From positions 62,001-126,000 of the forward strand of contig JAJDDF010000001.1 of the NCBI GenBank assembly GCA_029260455.1: a stretch of 64,000 nt of DNA, written 5' to 3'. The stretch is from Phycisphaerales bacterium. Its GTDB lineage: Bacteria > Planctomycetota > Phycisphaerae > Phycisphaerales > UBA1924. Below the pieces are notes generated by a model. That model had not been told where the DNA came from. It saw only the letters and a program-made list of their open reading frames with translations, and ran no database searches. The position numbers and the translations under genes were made by a program. Of the stretch, positions 1 to 9,107 are shown piece after piece (within the stretch, counting starts at the first letter, position 1; each line of letters starts with the position of its first letter).

Positions 1-58
1 CGACCCCCGGGCGCAAGCGCAACCCGCATCCGGCGAATACGTCGGCGAAAACCCATGC

Positions 59-1201
59 TCAGCTGCGCTGATCCATCGGCGTATAGGGCTGGTTGTGCGG
101 CCCAACATAACGCACCGTCGGGCGATACAGCCGGTTGTCGGACAACTGCTCGAGCAGATGCCCGCTCCATCCTGCAAGACGCGACATTGCAAACATCGGC
201 GTGAACAAATCAAGTTTCAACCCGATGCAGTGGTACGTCGTCGCCGAATAGAAATCGACGTTCGGGTAAATACCCTTCGCCCCGACTTCGCGTTCCATCA
301 CCTGCTCGATGCGATGGCTTTTTTCGTAGAGCGCCGTGTTGCCAGTGTCTTCTGCAAGCTGCTTGGCAAGGCTTTGCAGGTCAGTAGCGCGCGGGTCTTT
401 GGTCTTATAGACGCGGTGTCCAAAGCCCATGATCCGGTCTTTGCGGACAAGCTTGTCCATCACAAATGCTTCTGCAGCGTCGACAGATGGAATCGCATTG
501 AGCATGTCCATCACGCCCTCATTGGCACCACCATGAAGCGGCCCGCGCAGTGAACCCACCGCGCCTGTCAGCGCCGAATACACATCACTCAACGTCGAAA
601 TAATCACGCGCGCGGTGAATGTTGAGTTGTTCAGGCCATGATCGGCATGCAGGATCATGCACACATCAAAGGCACGCGCCATCGTTGCGGTCGGGCGCTT
701 GCCGTTGAGCATGTACAGGAAATTTTCTGCAAAGCTGAGTGAATCATCCGGCTTGATCGGCGCTTCACCCCGACGGTACCGGTCAAAGTTTGCCACGATC
801 GCGGGTGCACTTGCAAGAATCTTGAGGGATTTCTCTCGGGCAGAAGCGACATCATTGGCATTCGGAGTCGTGTCATAAAGTGCAAGCAGCGAAATCATCG
901 TGCGAAGCACATGCATCGGCTGCGCATCTTTGGGCAGCTCGCTGATGCGCTGCATCACCGCCGCCGGGGGGTCATACTGCCCGCGCAGCTCGCGCGTGAA
1001 ACTATCGAGTTCAGCTTTTGAGGGCAGACGCCGGTTCCACAGGAGGAACACCGTCTCTTCAAAGTTCGAATGAGCCGACAGCTCACCAATCGGGATCCCG
1101 ACATACTCGAGAATCCCTTTCTGACCATTGATGAATGACATCTCGGTCTCGGCGGCGACGACGCCTTCGAGGCCCTTCGGAATCGCGGGCGCAGCGGTCA
1201 T
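59..1201 (-). CDS. gltA: Citrate synthase
   Basis: Condenses oxaloacetate and acetyl-CoA to citrate, the entry step of the TCA cycle in the cytoplasm. The 380-residue protein is the usual short bacterial length. The three catalytic residues of the family can be read: His223 in PLHGGANEG, His262 in GFGHRVYKTKDPRA and Asp316 in NVDFYSATTY. It starts at an ATG with a weak purine-rich stretch (AAAGG) about 10 nt upstream and is divergent from the amidohydrolase gene, with about 150 bp between them. A 2-methylcitrate synthase (PrpC) role cannot be excluded from sequence alone, but no prp genes are adjacent. Confidence 0.95.
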   Translation of the reverse strand: MTAAPAIPKGLEGVVAAETEMSFINGQKGILEYVGIPIGELSAHSNFEETVFLLWNRRLPSKAELDSFTRELRGQYDPPAAVMQRISELPKDAQPMHVLRTMISLLALYDTTPNANDVASAREKSLKILASAPAIVANFDRYRRGEAPIKPDDSLSFAENFLYMLNGKRPTATMARAFDVCMILHADHGLNNSTFTARVIISTLSDVYSALTGAVGSLRGPLHGGANEGVMDMLNAIPSVDAAEAFVMDKLVRKDRIMGFGHRVYKTKDPRATDLQSLAKQLAEDTGNTALYEKSHRIEQVMEREVGAKGIYPNVDFYSATTYHCIGLKLDLFTPMFAMSRLAGWSGHLLEQLSDNRLYRPTVRYVGPHNQPYTPMDQRS

Positions 1202-1350
1202 AGACTATGGCCTTTCTTTCTCTGGTACGCTTCATCGCGTTGATGTCACGGGCAAACCCCGCCCACCAATTGCACGATAGCTTTCACTCATACTATGGGC
1301 ACTGACCCTAGCCTTCAAACTGTCCGCGAAATGAATTTCGGAACTGCTTC

Positions 1351-2634
1351 ATGATTGTCCAGGGACGACTCCTTATTGATCCCGATCACCCGCCGGAGCT
1401 GGGGTGGATTGAAATTTCCCCCGCTGAGGGTGATGCTCCGGCGATGATCAAAAAGATCGCCTTCGGAGAGATTCCCGATGACCTCGCCCCACCCACTTTC
1501 GGCGGCCGGGATCGGCTGATCTGCCCGGCTTTTGCTGATGCCCACTTCCATGTCCCCCAGATTGATTCCGCCGGGTGCGATGGCATGCCCCTCCTCGAAT
1601 GGCTTGACACCGTCATATTTCCCGCTGAGGCCTGGTGGGGAAAAGGTGGGGCCATCCCCTCCACACGCACCGCAGCCAGACGTCTCGTGAATCAGGGCAC
1701 CTCGCTCGTCGCGGCGTATCTGACGGCCCACGCACAGGCCGCCCAAGAATCTGCGTCATTTCTTGCTGCGAGCACCCCCCTGCGGTTCATCGCCGGGCGG
1801 GTCGCTATGGACCGGTGCGCGCCGGAATCTTTGACTGGTGAAGATATCGCCCGTGTGAGTGGCACACCGACCCCCTCGCCGATCATGCCGAACCTGTCCA
1901 AATCGCCGCGCCATCGCGTATCCGTAAATCCGCGTTTTGCCATTTCATGCACGCCGGAACTGCTCGCCGAGTGCGGCTGGGCGCTGCGTGACCGTCCCGA
2001 GGTCATCGTCCAGACCCATCTCGCCGAGACCCTGCCCGAGTGCGCCCGCGTGCGCGAGCTCTTTCCCAATACGCCGCATTACACCGCGGTGTATGACGAA
2101 GCGGGCCTCTTGAAGCCGGGGGCGCTGCTTGCCCATGCAATCCACTTATCAGATGAAGAGCTCACAATCATCCGCGCGCGAGAGTCGATCGCGGTGCACT
2201 GCCCGAGCGCCAATCTGTTCCTTGAGGCCGGTCTCTTTGATCTGGGGCGCACCGCAGACGAATTCGGCGTCTCGGTTGCATTGGGTACCGATGTCGCTGC
2301 GGGTGTCGAAATTGCGATGCCGCGCGTCGCCCGGGCGATGATCGAAGTCGCAAAGGCATTGCGTATGACCCGGACTGGTGCCGCGGCGGCGCGGATCAAA
2401 GTGCCGACCCCGGTCGAGGCATGGGACATGATCACACGCCGAAATGCCAACCTGCTTGGTGCGCCCACATGTTGTCGATTGGAAGTGGGGGCCGAAGCTG
2501 ACCTGCTCGTGTTGCGCGCACCGGAAGGGTGGTTCGATGAGCACCTTGTGGGTCGGATCATCTATAACTGGTCGTCGGACCTGATTGAAACCCGCGTGAT
2601 GAATGGCCAACTGGTCGAACCGAGTAGCATCTAA
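1351..2634 (+). CDS. Amidohydrolase-family metal-dependent hydrolase (deaminase/chlorohydrolase-like)
   Basis: A 427-residue TIM-barrel amidohydrolase. The metal-binding HxH motif is His65/His67 in FADAHFHVPQ. The third His is near residue 223 in VQTHLAET, a fourth near 261, and the metal-binding Asp is 314 in LGTDVAAG. This arrangement is shared with guanine deaminase, cytosine deaminase, atrazine chlorohydrolase and SAH/MTA deaminase, and the substrate is not decided here. The C-terminal EVGAEADLLVL strand that closes the small beta domain is present. The start is an ATG with only a weak GGAA upstream. A TACTAT hexamer near 1291 could be the -10. The rhomboid gene follows after 3 bp, so the two are probably cotranscribed. 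Confidence 0.85.
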   Translation: MIVQGRLLIDPDHPPELGWIEISPAEGDAPAMIKKIAFGEIPDDLAPPTFGGRDRLICPAFADAHFHVPQIDSAGCDGMPLLEWLDTVIFPAEAWWGKGGAIPSTRTAARRLVNQGTSLVAAYLTAHAQAAQESASFLAASTPLRFIAGRVAMDRCAPESLTGEDIARVSGTPTPSPIMPNLSKSPRHRVSVNPRFAISCTPELLAECGWALRDRPEVIVQTHLAETLPECARVRELFPNTPHYTAVYDEAGLLKPGALLAHAIHLSDEELTIIRARESIAVHCPSANLFLEAGLFDLGRTADEFGVSVALGTDVAAGVEIAMPRVARAMIEVAKALRMTRTGAAAARIKVPTPVEAWDMITRRNANLLGAPTCCRLEVGAEADLLVLRAPEGWFDEHLVGRIIYNWSSDLIETRVMNGQLVEPSSI

Positions 2635-2637
2635 CCC

Positions 2638-3852
2638 GTGATTATTCCCCTCAGCACAGACCTGCCGCGCCGCCGACCCACCAAAGTGACCTACTGGATC
2701 ATCGCGATCAATATCGCGGTGGCGATGGTGGCGTATGTGTTGGTGCAGCAGTCGCCGGATACCTATGCCAAATGGTTTGGGGGCCAGAATGGGAAGGGCT
2801 TGCTCGTGCTTGGCGCAGCGCCGGTGCACGAATTTCACTGGTGGGCGCTCTTCACCTATCAATTCCTGCACGGCGGCGTAGTGCATTTGCTTGGCAATAT
2901 GGTGTTCCTCTATGTCTTTGGCCCCAATGTCGAAGACAAGCTGACGCGCATCGGCTTTGTCGGGCTGTATCTCATCGGCGGCATTGCTGCGGGCGGCGCG
3001 CACTTGCTGCTCGATCGCACCAACTTTGGTGGCGGCCTGATCGGGCCATCGTCGGTTGTGGGTGCATCGGGTTCGATCGCTGCGGTGACGGGCGCGTTCT
3101 TGGTGCTCTTTCCACTGACCAACATCCGGGCGCTGTTCTTTTTGATTGTCATCGGCATCTGGTCCTTCCCTGCGTGGTGGCTGATCGCCTTTGCGATTGT
3201 TAAAGACCTTTTCATGCATGGGTTTGGGGCGCGCGGCGTGGCGAATCTGGCGCATCTGGGTGGCTATGCCTTTGGAAGTGGGATTGCCTTTGCGCTGCTT
3301 GGGACAAAGCTTATTGCACGCCAACCCTACGACCTCTTTTCGATTGCCAAGCGCGCCCATCGCAGGCGACAATTTCGTGAAATGACCACAAAACACAGCA
3401 CCGGATCACCCTGGCAGGCGGACCCGATCGCAGGTGCACGCCCAAGTGCAGCGCCCGCGCTTTCAGAAGAAGAGATTCAATTGAATGAACGGCGCACGGA
3501 AATTGCACGCCGATTTTCGGGTGGTAACCTCTCTGGTGCTGCGGACGCATATCTTGCAATGCTCGATGACTGCGGCGATGTCGTCGTCAACCGCGATGCG
3601 CAGCTTGCGATTGGTAATTATCTCATGGGTGAAGGCAGACACGAACACGCCGCCGATGTTTATCGTCTGTTCATCGAGCGATTTGGCAAAGATTCTGAAG
3701 CGCAGCGCATTCGCCTGATGCTCGCGGTGGTGTGCGGTAGATACCTCAACGATCCTGTGGAGGCGAAACGATTGCTCAGTGAATTGATTACAGATTCGCT
3801 CGAAGCACCCGAACGCGCTCTCGCACAGACACTCGCCACCGAACTCGCCTGA
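2638..3852 (+). CDS. Rhomboid-family intramembrane serine protease with C-terminal helical extension
   Basis: Predicted inner-membrane protease that cleaves transmembrane substrates. The catalytic dyad is visible: Ser144 in GASGS and His206 in NLAHLGGYAFG, with the oxyanion-type HLLGN (Asn87) in the preceding helix. Six or so hydrophobic segments occupy residues 18 to 225. Residues 260 to 404 are a soluble tail with TPR-like helices (for example AADAYLAMLDDCG and AADVYRLFIERFG), found in many planctomycete rhomboids and perhaps used for partner binding. The start is GTG, 3 bp after the amidohydrolase stop codon. Confidence 0.9.
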   Translation: MIIPLSTDLPRRRPTKVTYWIIAINIAVAMVAYVLVQQSPDTYAKWFGGQNGKGLLVLGAAPVHEFHWWALFTYQFLHGGVVHLLGNMVFLYVFGPNVEDKLTRIGFVGLYLIGGIAAGGAHLLLDRTNFGGGLIGPSSVVGASGSIAAVTGAFLVLFPLTNIRALFFLIVIGIWSFPAWWLIAFAIVKDLFMHGFGARGVANLAHLGGYAFGSGIAFALLGTKLIARQPYDLFSIAKRAHRRRQFREMTTKHSTGSPWQADPIAGARPSAAPALSEEEIQLNERRTEIARRFSGGNLSGAADAYLAMLDDCGDVVVNRDAQLAIGNYLMGEGRHEHAADVYRLFIERFGKDSEAQRIRLMLAVVCGRYLNDPVEAKRLLSELITDSLEAPERALAQTLATELA

Positions 3853-3895
3853 AAGACCGCAGCTTGGCCAGCCCCGCGCGCGAGCAAGGGGGTTC

Positions 3896-4903
3896 TTACG
3901 GGCACACCATCCCAAACAGGAACAACAGAATTTGCAAGTCATCGAGGTTGACCACGCCGTCACCATTGGCATCGCCATCGAGCACTGTGCCCGGTTGGCC
4001 AAAGCTGAAGAGCAGGAGCTGCAGGTCAGCGAGATTGACGAAGCCATCTCGATTGAAGTCGGCAGGGCACGGGTCTTCAGGGATGAACACAATGGTTGCG
4101 ATATTGTCACTCAATACGCCGATGGATGTTGCCACGCCTGTTGCCGGGTCGATCGTGACGAGGTGACGAATTTGTGAGTTCGGGAGGCTTTGTTTAAGCA
4201 CACCCCAGAGCACGCCGGTGGCTGGATCATGCGTAAGTGAGATTCCATTGGTGATGGTCACACCAGCAAGCGTGATCTGTGTCGTTGTGATCGTTGCGCC
4301 ATTGGCAGGGTTGATCGTGCGGAGTTTGGCGCCGCTGCCGGGGAACTTGTCGATGGAATACAGCGTGCTGCCAATAATTGCGAAACCCATGGGCTGGTGA
4401 TCCATGTGTCCAAGCGTTGTGACTGTGCCATCTGGCGTCACGGTGTACAGGAAGCGATCGGAGTCGCCTGTAAAAAAGTTGCCCGAGTCTTCGTCATAGG
4501 TTGCGCCTTTGGCTTCTGCGCTGAACAGTGGGTTCGCTGCACGAAACCCATCCCAGGGAATGTCGGTGATCGCAAAGCTGCCCGGGTGGATGCGCTCCAT
4601 GATTGCAATGGTTGGATTGGCGCTCATGCCCGACCAGTGATAGATATGTCGATCAAATGGATTGAAGGCAATTGTTTCGCCATCATCACCATGACCAAGC
4701 TGCGCAAGCAGGGTCATTGATGCATCAGTGGTGTTGATACTGAAGAGTGTTTCGGGGGTGATGCCGCCATTGCCGGTGACGCCGACGAGTGGCGATGCGG
4801 GGACGCCCGCGAGTGCGGGGGTTGCAATTACAGTTGATAAGGCGAACACGAATGCTGCGCAATGGCCGTTGCGAAGGCGATTTTTCGAATTTGGAGAATT
4901 CAT
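3896..4903 (-). CDS. Secreted beta-propeller-like protein with C-terminal type I dockerin
   Basis: 335 residues with an N-terminal signal peptide (hydrophobic stretch about 15-32, cleavage near PALA-GVP). One ~240-residue domain of unknown function has repeats of the type FNPFDRHIYHWSG and is perhaps a beta-propeller. The C-terminal ~55 residues form two Ca-binding dockerin half-repeats (DFNRDGFVNLADLQ and DANGDGVVNLDDLQ). The domain is a close paralogue of each of the two domains in the gene just upstream, with which it probably forms an operon (24-bp gap). No convincing ribosome-binding site precedes its ATG. Exported or cell-surface role inferred; function unknown. Confidence 0.8.
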   Translation of the reverse strand: MNSPNSKNRLRNGHCAAFVFALSTVIATPALAGVPASPLVGVTGNGGITPETLFSINTTDASMTLLAQLGHGDDGETIAFNPFDRHIYHWSGMSANPTIAIMERIHPGSFAITDIPWDGFRAANPLFSAEAKGATYDEDSGNFFTGDSDRFLYTVTPDGTVTTLGHMDHQPMGFAIIGSTLYSIDKFPGSGAKLRTINPANGATITTTQITLAGVTITNGISLTHDPATGVLWGVLKQSLPNSQIRHLVTIDPATGVATSIGVLSDNIATIVFIPEDPCPADFNRDGFVNLADLQLLLFSFGQPGTVLDGDANGDGVVNLDDLQILLFLFGMVCP

Positions 4904-4927
4904 CGGCTGGTTCTGTGAGAGGTCAAT

Positions 4928-6640
4928 TCAGCAGATTACACCAAAGTTGAAGAGGAGCAACTGCAGGTCATCGAGGTTGACTAGGCCATCACCGTTGGCA
5001 TCGCCATCGAGCACCGTGCCCGGTTGGCCAAAGTTGAAGAGCAGGATCTGCAAGTCATCGAGATTGACCGCGCCGTCGTTATTGAAATCGCCCGGACAGG
5101 GGTCGGGCGGCACAAACGCGATCGAGGCGATGCGCTCGCCCAACACGCCGATGGGCGATGCCACGCCGGTGTTGGGATTGATGGTCACGAGGTGGCGGAC
5201 ATTGCCAGTTGCTTTGAGCACACCCCAAAGTACGCCTGTGGCGGGGTCGAGAGCCAGCGCTAGACCGTTGCTGATCGTCACACCAGCAAGAGTGATTGGC
5301 GTCGAGGTCAACGTGGAGCCATCAGCGGGATTGATTGTGCGGAGCGAGGCGCCGGTGCCGTTCGATTTGTCGATTGAATACAAGACACCGCTGACGATCG
5401 CGAATCCCTTGGCCACATGATCCATGGGGCCCAGCGTCGTGACTGTGCCGGAGGGCGTGACGCTGTAGAAGAACATGTTGAGGTCGCCAGCAAAGAAAGT
5501 ATCAGTGAAAGGGTCGAAAGTGGCGCCCAAAATTTCTTCGCTGAGAGCGGGACTCGATCCGTGTGCGCCGTCCCACGGGATATCGGTCACGCTGAGCGTG
5601 CCGGGGTCGATGCTTTCCATGATGGCAAGGGCCGGATCGGTGCCTCGCCCTGACCAGTGATAGAGCTGCCGATCGGAGGGGTTGAAAGAAATCGATTCGC
5701 CGTCGGTGCCGTTGCCCAGCGGGGTCATGAGCGTCAGCACTGCATTGGTCGTCTCAACCAGGAAGAGTGATTCGGGGTTGGCGCCGCCGTTGCCGGAAAC
5801 ACCGGCGAGCGGGGAATCGGGCGGCGGGACGAAGGCGATCGCGGAGACTCGATCAGGCAGGATGCCCACTTGCGTTGCAACGCCGGTCGCGGGATCGATG
5901 GTGACGAGATAGCGCACCTGCGCCACCGGGCCGCGATTTACGAACGTCGCTTTGAGCACGCCCCAAAGTGTGTTCGTTGCGGGGTCGGTGGCGAGTGCGA
6001 TGCCATTGTCAAGGACGATGCCGGGCAGGGTGACCGGGACCGACGTTACTGTCGCACCATTTGCCGGATTGAGCGTGCGCAGGATTGTGCCCCCGGAGTT
6101 GTTGTTGAGGGAATAGAGGACATTGTCCAAGATGGCCAATCCTCTGGCACGGTGATCGGTTGGCCCGAGCAATGTCACGACGCCGTCGGGTGTGACGCTG
6201 AAGAGGTCACTGGGGCTGGCCACAAAGAAGGCGCCGGTGGGCCGATGGTATGTTGCGCCTTGCCCCTCCTCAAAGAGCCCTGGCGTGGCCACGAGCGAAT
6301 CCCAAGGAACATTGGTCGTGGCGCCGCTGGCAGGATCAACGGTTTCCATGATGCTCGGCGTGATGAAGCTATTCCCGCCCGACCAGTGATAGAGTTGGCG
6401 ATCAAGCGGATTGAACGCGAGCGACTCGCCGTCGTCGCCGTTGCCCAGCGGCGCCACGAGCGTCATCGAGGCATCGTCGGTGCTAATCCGAAAGAGCGTC
6501 TCGGACATGGTGCCGCCATCGCCCGTGACGCCATAGAGGGGCGTGGTCGTGCCGCCAGCGAGTGCGGGGGCTGCGAGCGCGGTGAGCGTAGTGAGGGCAA
6601 GCGCAATGGTGCGCACAATGATCGATCGTGCAGAACGCAT
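4928..6640 (-). CDS. Secreted protein with two tandem paralogous domains and C-terminal type I dockerin
   Basis: 570 residues from the ATG at 6640, chosen because GAGGAG lies about 9 nt upstream and a signal peptide (SIIVRTIALALTTLTALAAPALA) follows. Two copies of the same ~240-residue domain follow in tandem, each opening with LFRISTDDASMTLV or LFLVETTNAVLTLM and containing DRQLYHWSG. A two-repeat dockerin with DFNNDGAVNLDDLQ and DANGDGLVNLDDLQ ends the protein. It is the internally duplicated relative of the following gene. The ligand of the dockerin is unknown, since no cohesin is seen in the window. Longer in-frame starts upstream would add a Pro-rich stretch without a signal peptide and were rejected. 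Confidence 0.8.
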   Translation of the reverse strand: MRSARSIIVRTIALALTTLTALAAPALAGGTTTPLYGVTGDGGTMSETLFRISTDDASMTLVAPLGNGDDGESLAFNPLDRQLYHWSGGNSFITPSIMETVDPASGATTNVPWDSLVATPGLFEEGQGATYHRPTGAFFVASPSDLFSVTPDGVVTLLGPTDHRARGLAILDNVLYSLNNNSGGTILRTLNPANGATVTSVPVTLPGIVLDNGIALATDPATNTLWGVLKATFVNRGPVAQVRYLVTIDPATGVATQVGILPDRVSAIAFVPPPDSPLAGVSGNGGANPESLFLVETTNAVLTLMTPLGNGTDGESISFNPSDRQLYHWSGRGTDPALAIMESIDPGTLSVTDIPWDGAHGSSPALSEEILGATFDPFTDTFFAGDLNMFFYSVTPSGTVTTLGPMDHVAKGFAIVSGVLYSIDKSNGTGASLRTINPADGSTLTSTPITLAGVTISNGLALALDPATGVLWGVLKATGNVRHLVTINPNTGVASPIGVLGERIASIAFVPPDPCPGDFNNDGAVNLDDLQILLFNFGQPGTVLDGDANGDGLVNLDDLQLLLFNFGVIC

Positions 6641-6804
6641 CGGATTGGGTCTCCTCGTGAGTGAGCGGAATTCTAGCATCGCTACCCTACTGGATACCCT
6701 GTGCGGCGCGGTCAGGAAAATCAGTTCGGCGGGCGATTTGGAGCTATTTCTGAACTCCAAGGTTGCCCAGGTTGCCCGGTTGGGCGGCGGTGGCGGCAAG
6801 GGCG

Positions 6805-6810
6805 TACCCT
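6805..6810 (+). promoter_or_regulatory. -10-like hexamer of trpF, leaderless type
   Basis: TACCCT ends 9 nt before the trpF ATG and no Shine-Dalgarno motif lies between, so the transcript probably begins at or next to the start codon. Confidence 0.4.
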
Positions 6811-6819
6811 TTGCCCCCC

Positions 6820-7464
6820 ATGACCACACGCACACGAATCAAAATCTGCGGCCTGCGCGATTCGCACATGGCGCTGATCGCCGCGGAGTGCGGGGCCGAT
6901 GCCATCGGCGTGGTGCTGGCAACGGGGTCGCCGCGCACCGTGACCCCTGATGAGGCATGGGAAGTGATTGGTGCCGTGCCGCCTTTTGTGACGACGGTGG
7001 CGCTTTTTCAAAATGCCAAGCCGGAGGTGTACCTAGAGCGTGCGCACGATCTTGGTTTTGATCTGGGGCAACTGCATGGCGCAGAAGCAGAGCCCGTGGT
7101 GCGTGAGTGCGGCCCGGGGATCATCAAAGCAATCCAATACAACGCCGAGACGGTCGAGCGCGACTTGTTCAAGTGGTCGCGGCTTACTGAGGTGAACGCG
7201 GTGCTCGTCGATGGGGGTACTGGGGGCACGGGCGAGCGAGCGGATTGGGTTCATCTTGCTGAGGTTGCGGCGCGCTGCGATCACCCCCTGATATTGGCGG
7301 GAGGGCTCACACCAAATAACGTTGCCGAGGCGATTCGTGTGGTCCGCCCGTGGGCGGTGGACGTATCATCAGGTGTGGAGTCGAAAAAGGGTGAGAAAGA
7401 CCCCGGCCTTATCGCGGCGTTCTGCGAGGCAGTACGGCAGGCGGACGCGGAATTGGTGGGGTAA
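6820..7464 (+). CDS. trpF: Phosphoribosylanthranilate isomerase
   Basis: Tryptophan biosynthesis: isomerises N-(5-phosphoribosyl)anthranilate to CdRP. 214 residues, the usual length of a single-domain TrpF. The family motifs KICGLRD at the N-terminus (catalytic Cys), QLHG in the middle, LVDGGTGGTG and LAGGLTPNNV are all present, and the C-terminal VDVSSGVE phosphate-binding motif is intact. The ATG at 6820 was chosen because it sits just before KICGL. A further upstream in-frame ATG would add a 19-residue Ala/Pro-rich tail. It is a stand-alone gene, not linked to other trp genes except the glutaminase subunit 2.7 kb away. Confidence 0.95.
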   Translation: MTTRTRIKICGLRDSHMALIAAECGADAIGVVLATGSPRTVTPDEAWEVIGAVPPFVTTVALFQNAKPEVYLERAHDLGFDLGQLHGAEAEPVVRECGPGIIKAIQYNAETVERDLFKWSRLTEVNAVLVDGGTGGTGERADWVHLAEVAARCDHPLILAGGLTPNNVAEAIRVVRPWAVDVSSGVESKKGEKDPGLIAAFCEAVRQADAELVG

Positions 7465-7625
7465 GCAAGCACGCCCGCACGGCTTCCACTGGGTCGTCCC
7501 GCGTGACGCACGTGCTGAAATTTGTTGCTCAATTCAGCAAGTCGCGGCACAGCCGAGGCGATGGTTGTTCGATACCAAGCTATGGCCGACCGTTCCGCTC
7601 ACGGCCGAGCTGGGGAGCAACAGTG

Positions 7626-7874
7626 ATGAAGACTGAGAAGAAACAGCACGCGGATGCCAATGCCACAACGCAGGACGCACCAAGCACTTCACGGGCAATC
7701 GTCTCGCGACCGGTTCAGCTTCCGGTCACGAAAGTTGATGACTCAGCATTTGCGGTGGCATGGGCACCAACACAGCATTCGGTGGCGCATGTGTACACGC
7801 CCGCGCGTGTGACACCAGCTGCGCCCACGCCGCAGAATAACGATCGTGGTTCAGTGTCTGAGCCGGTGAACTGA
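7626..7874 (+). CDS. Small hypothetical protein, Ala/Pro/Thr-rich
   Basis: 82 residues starting at an ATG with GGGGAG 8 nt upstream. Low-complexity, rich in Ala, Thr, Pro and Gln, with no signal peptide, membrane segment or recognised domain. It begins with MKTEKK, which recalls the MKTETK start of the two dockerin genes near 34-35 kb, but the rest differs. A longer frame from 7503 has no ribosome-binding site. Probably disordered; it could also be non-coding. Confidence 0.4.
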   Translation: MKTEKKQHADANATTQDAPSTSRAIVSRPVQLPVTKVDDSAFAVAWAPTQHSVAHVYTPARVTPAAPTPQNNDRGSVSEPVN

Positions 7875-7878
7875 GCGG

Positions 7879-8985
7879 TCAGCAGCCGGGGATCGTGCCA
7901 AAAGCGAAGAGCACGGCGCTCAGATCGGCGAGGTCGACATCACCATCGAGATCGACATCGCCGGGAATGCCAGGCGCGCCGGTGTCGCCAAAATGAAACA
8001 GGACAAGCGATAGGTCGGCGAGACCGACCACGCCTGTGCCATCGGTGTTGTCAACGTTCGGGCAGGGGTCTGCGCGCCGTGCGACATAATCGCCGCCGAA
8101 GCTGAAATAGGCAAACCATCCTTCTTCGTTGATGCTGGTGATGTCGACAATGGTGCCGTCACTTGGCACGACGCCGCTGTTCAATGAGATCCAGCCCTCG
8201 CCCGGAACCATAAGAGCACCGTTGGGGAGCGTAGTATTGGGATCGGTGCCTCCCACAGTGATCGCGCCGTTTGTGTTCAGTCCTCGCGGCATCCCGCCGG
8301 AGCTGACGTAGATCGGCAACGAGAAGGGGACGGCGTCTGCGCTACTATTCACATCCCACTGGTAGGTGATGGTGCTGTTGTATTTGCCGATGGCAATGCC
8401 GTTTTCATCGATGTCGGTGACAAAGGAGAAGGCGGGCGGCCCAGCAAAGGGAACGAGCGTTTCGACGCCGCCGATCCAGACCGCGGCGAGACCGCCCACT
8501 TGGCCGCCGATGATGCCAGCTTCATTGATGGTGCCTGCGTTTCCATTGGTGGTGCTGAGTTGCTGCACGCCATTGACCGAATCCCATTGAGCCGGGAAGC
8601 TGCCGATCCGCCCGACGACGATGCCAGCATTGTTGATATCGCTCGGTTGAAATGTCGCAGGCAAAATCGTGAGGCCATTGGCCTGACTCCACACGAAGGG
8701 GGTGTTGGCGACGTTTCCGGTGACGGCACCGAGATCATTGACCGCGAGGAAGATCGAGCCCTGGGTGCCGACAAGCCCCGCAAGGTCTTGCACGATGGCG
8801 CCGGTGTGCAAGTCCCAAAGGATGGGGTGGTCGTTAATTTGCCCGGCCACATAGTTGGCGCTGACATCACTCGGAAAACCAAGCGCTCCTTCAAGTTCGA
8901 CCCACTCGAATGTTGGCGTCCCTGCGAAACCAACCTGCGCAAGCCCAAGCCCGATGCAGCCAGCTACCATCAAGAGATATTTCAT
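7879..8985 (-). CDS. Secreted HAF-repeat-like protein with C-terminal type I dockerin
   Basis: 368 residues. The ATG at 8985 follows GAGGAGG and begins a signal peptide (KYLLMVAGCIGLGLAQVGFA). The body carries several repeats resembling the extracellular HAF type, for example PFVWSQANGLTIL followed by DINNAGIVVGR. The last ~60 residues are a dockerin with GTGVVGLADLS and DVDLDGDVDLADLS. Function unknown; exported by inference. A GTG further upstream (9111) would overlap the next gene and lacks a signal peptide. Confidence 0.75.
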   Translation of the reverse strand: MKYLLMVAGCIGLGLAQVGFAGTPTFEWVELEGALGFPSDVSANYVAGQINDHPILWDLHTGAIVQDLAGLVGTQGSIFLAVNDLGAVTGNVANTPFVWSQANGLTILPATFQPSDINNAGIVVGRIGSFPAQWDSVNGVQQLSTTNGNAGTINEAGIIGGQVGGLAAVWIGGVETLVPFAGPPAFSFVTDIDENGIAIGKYNSTITYQWDVNSSADAVPFSLPIYVSSGGMPRGLNTNGAITVGGTDPNTTLPNGALMVPGEGWISLNSGVVPSDGTIVDITSINEEGWFAYFSFGGDYVARRADPCPNVDNTDGTGVVGLADLSLVLFHFGDTGAPGIPGDVDLDGDVDLADLSAVLFAFGTIPGC

Positions 8986-9107
8986 TGCGATCACGTCCTC
9001 CTCGACACTCCAGAATACGGCTTGAACGGGTTGGCACAAGCCCAAAGCCTGGAAACCTGCCACGATGACCGTCTCAGCTTTCCCAGCCTCGCACCCTCGG
9101 GGACTAT

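Noticed and set aside
1-58. Partial gene at the left edge
   Set aside because: 58 bases, with no frame that shows a recognisable end of a protein.
2149-3396. 415-codon open frame on the minus strand
   Set aside because: It lies antisense to the amidohydrolase and rhomboid genes, both of which have clear motifs. The predicted protein is Arg/His/Gln-rich without any domain, typical of antisense frames in high-GC DNA.
3932-5263. Repeated plus-strand peptides over the dockerin regions
   Set aside because: They mirror the dockerin repeats on the opposite strand and are not separate genes.
5870-6664. 264-codon open frame on the plus strand
   Set aside because: Antisense to the first dockerin gene, with no ribosome-binding site and no recognisable composition. 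Likewise 8500-9279 and 9656-10528, which are antisense to clear genes.
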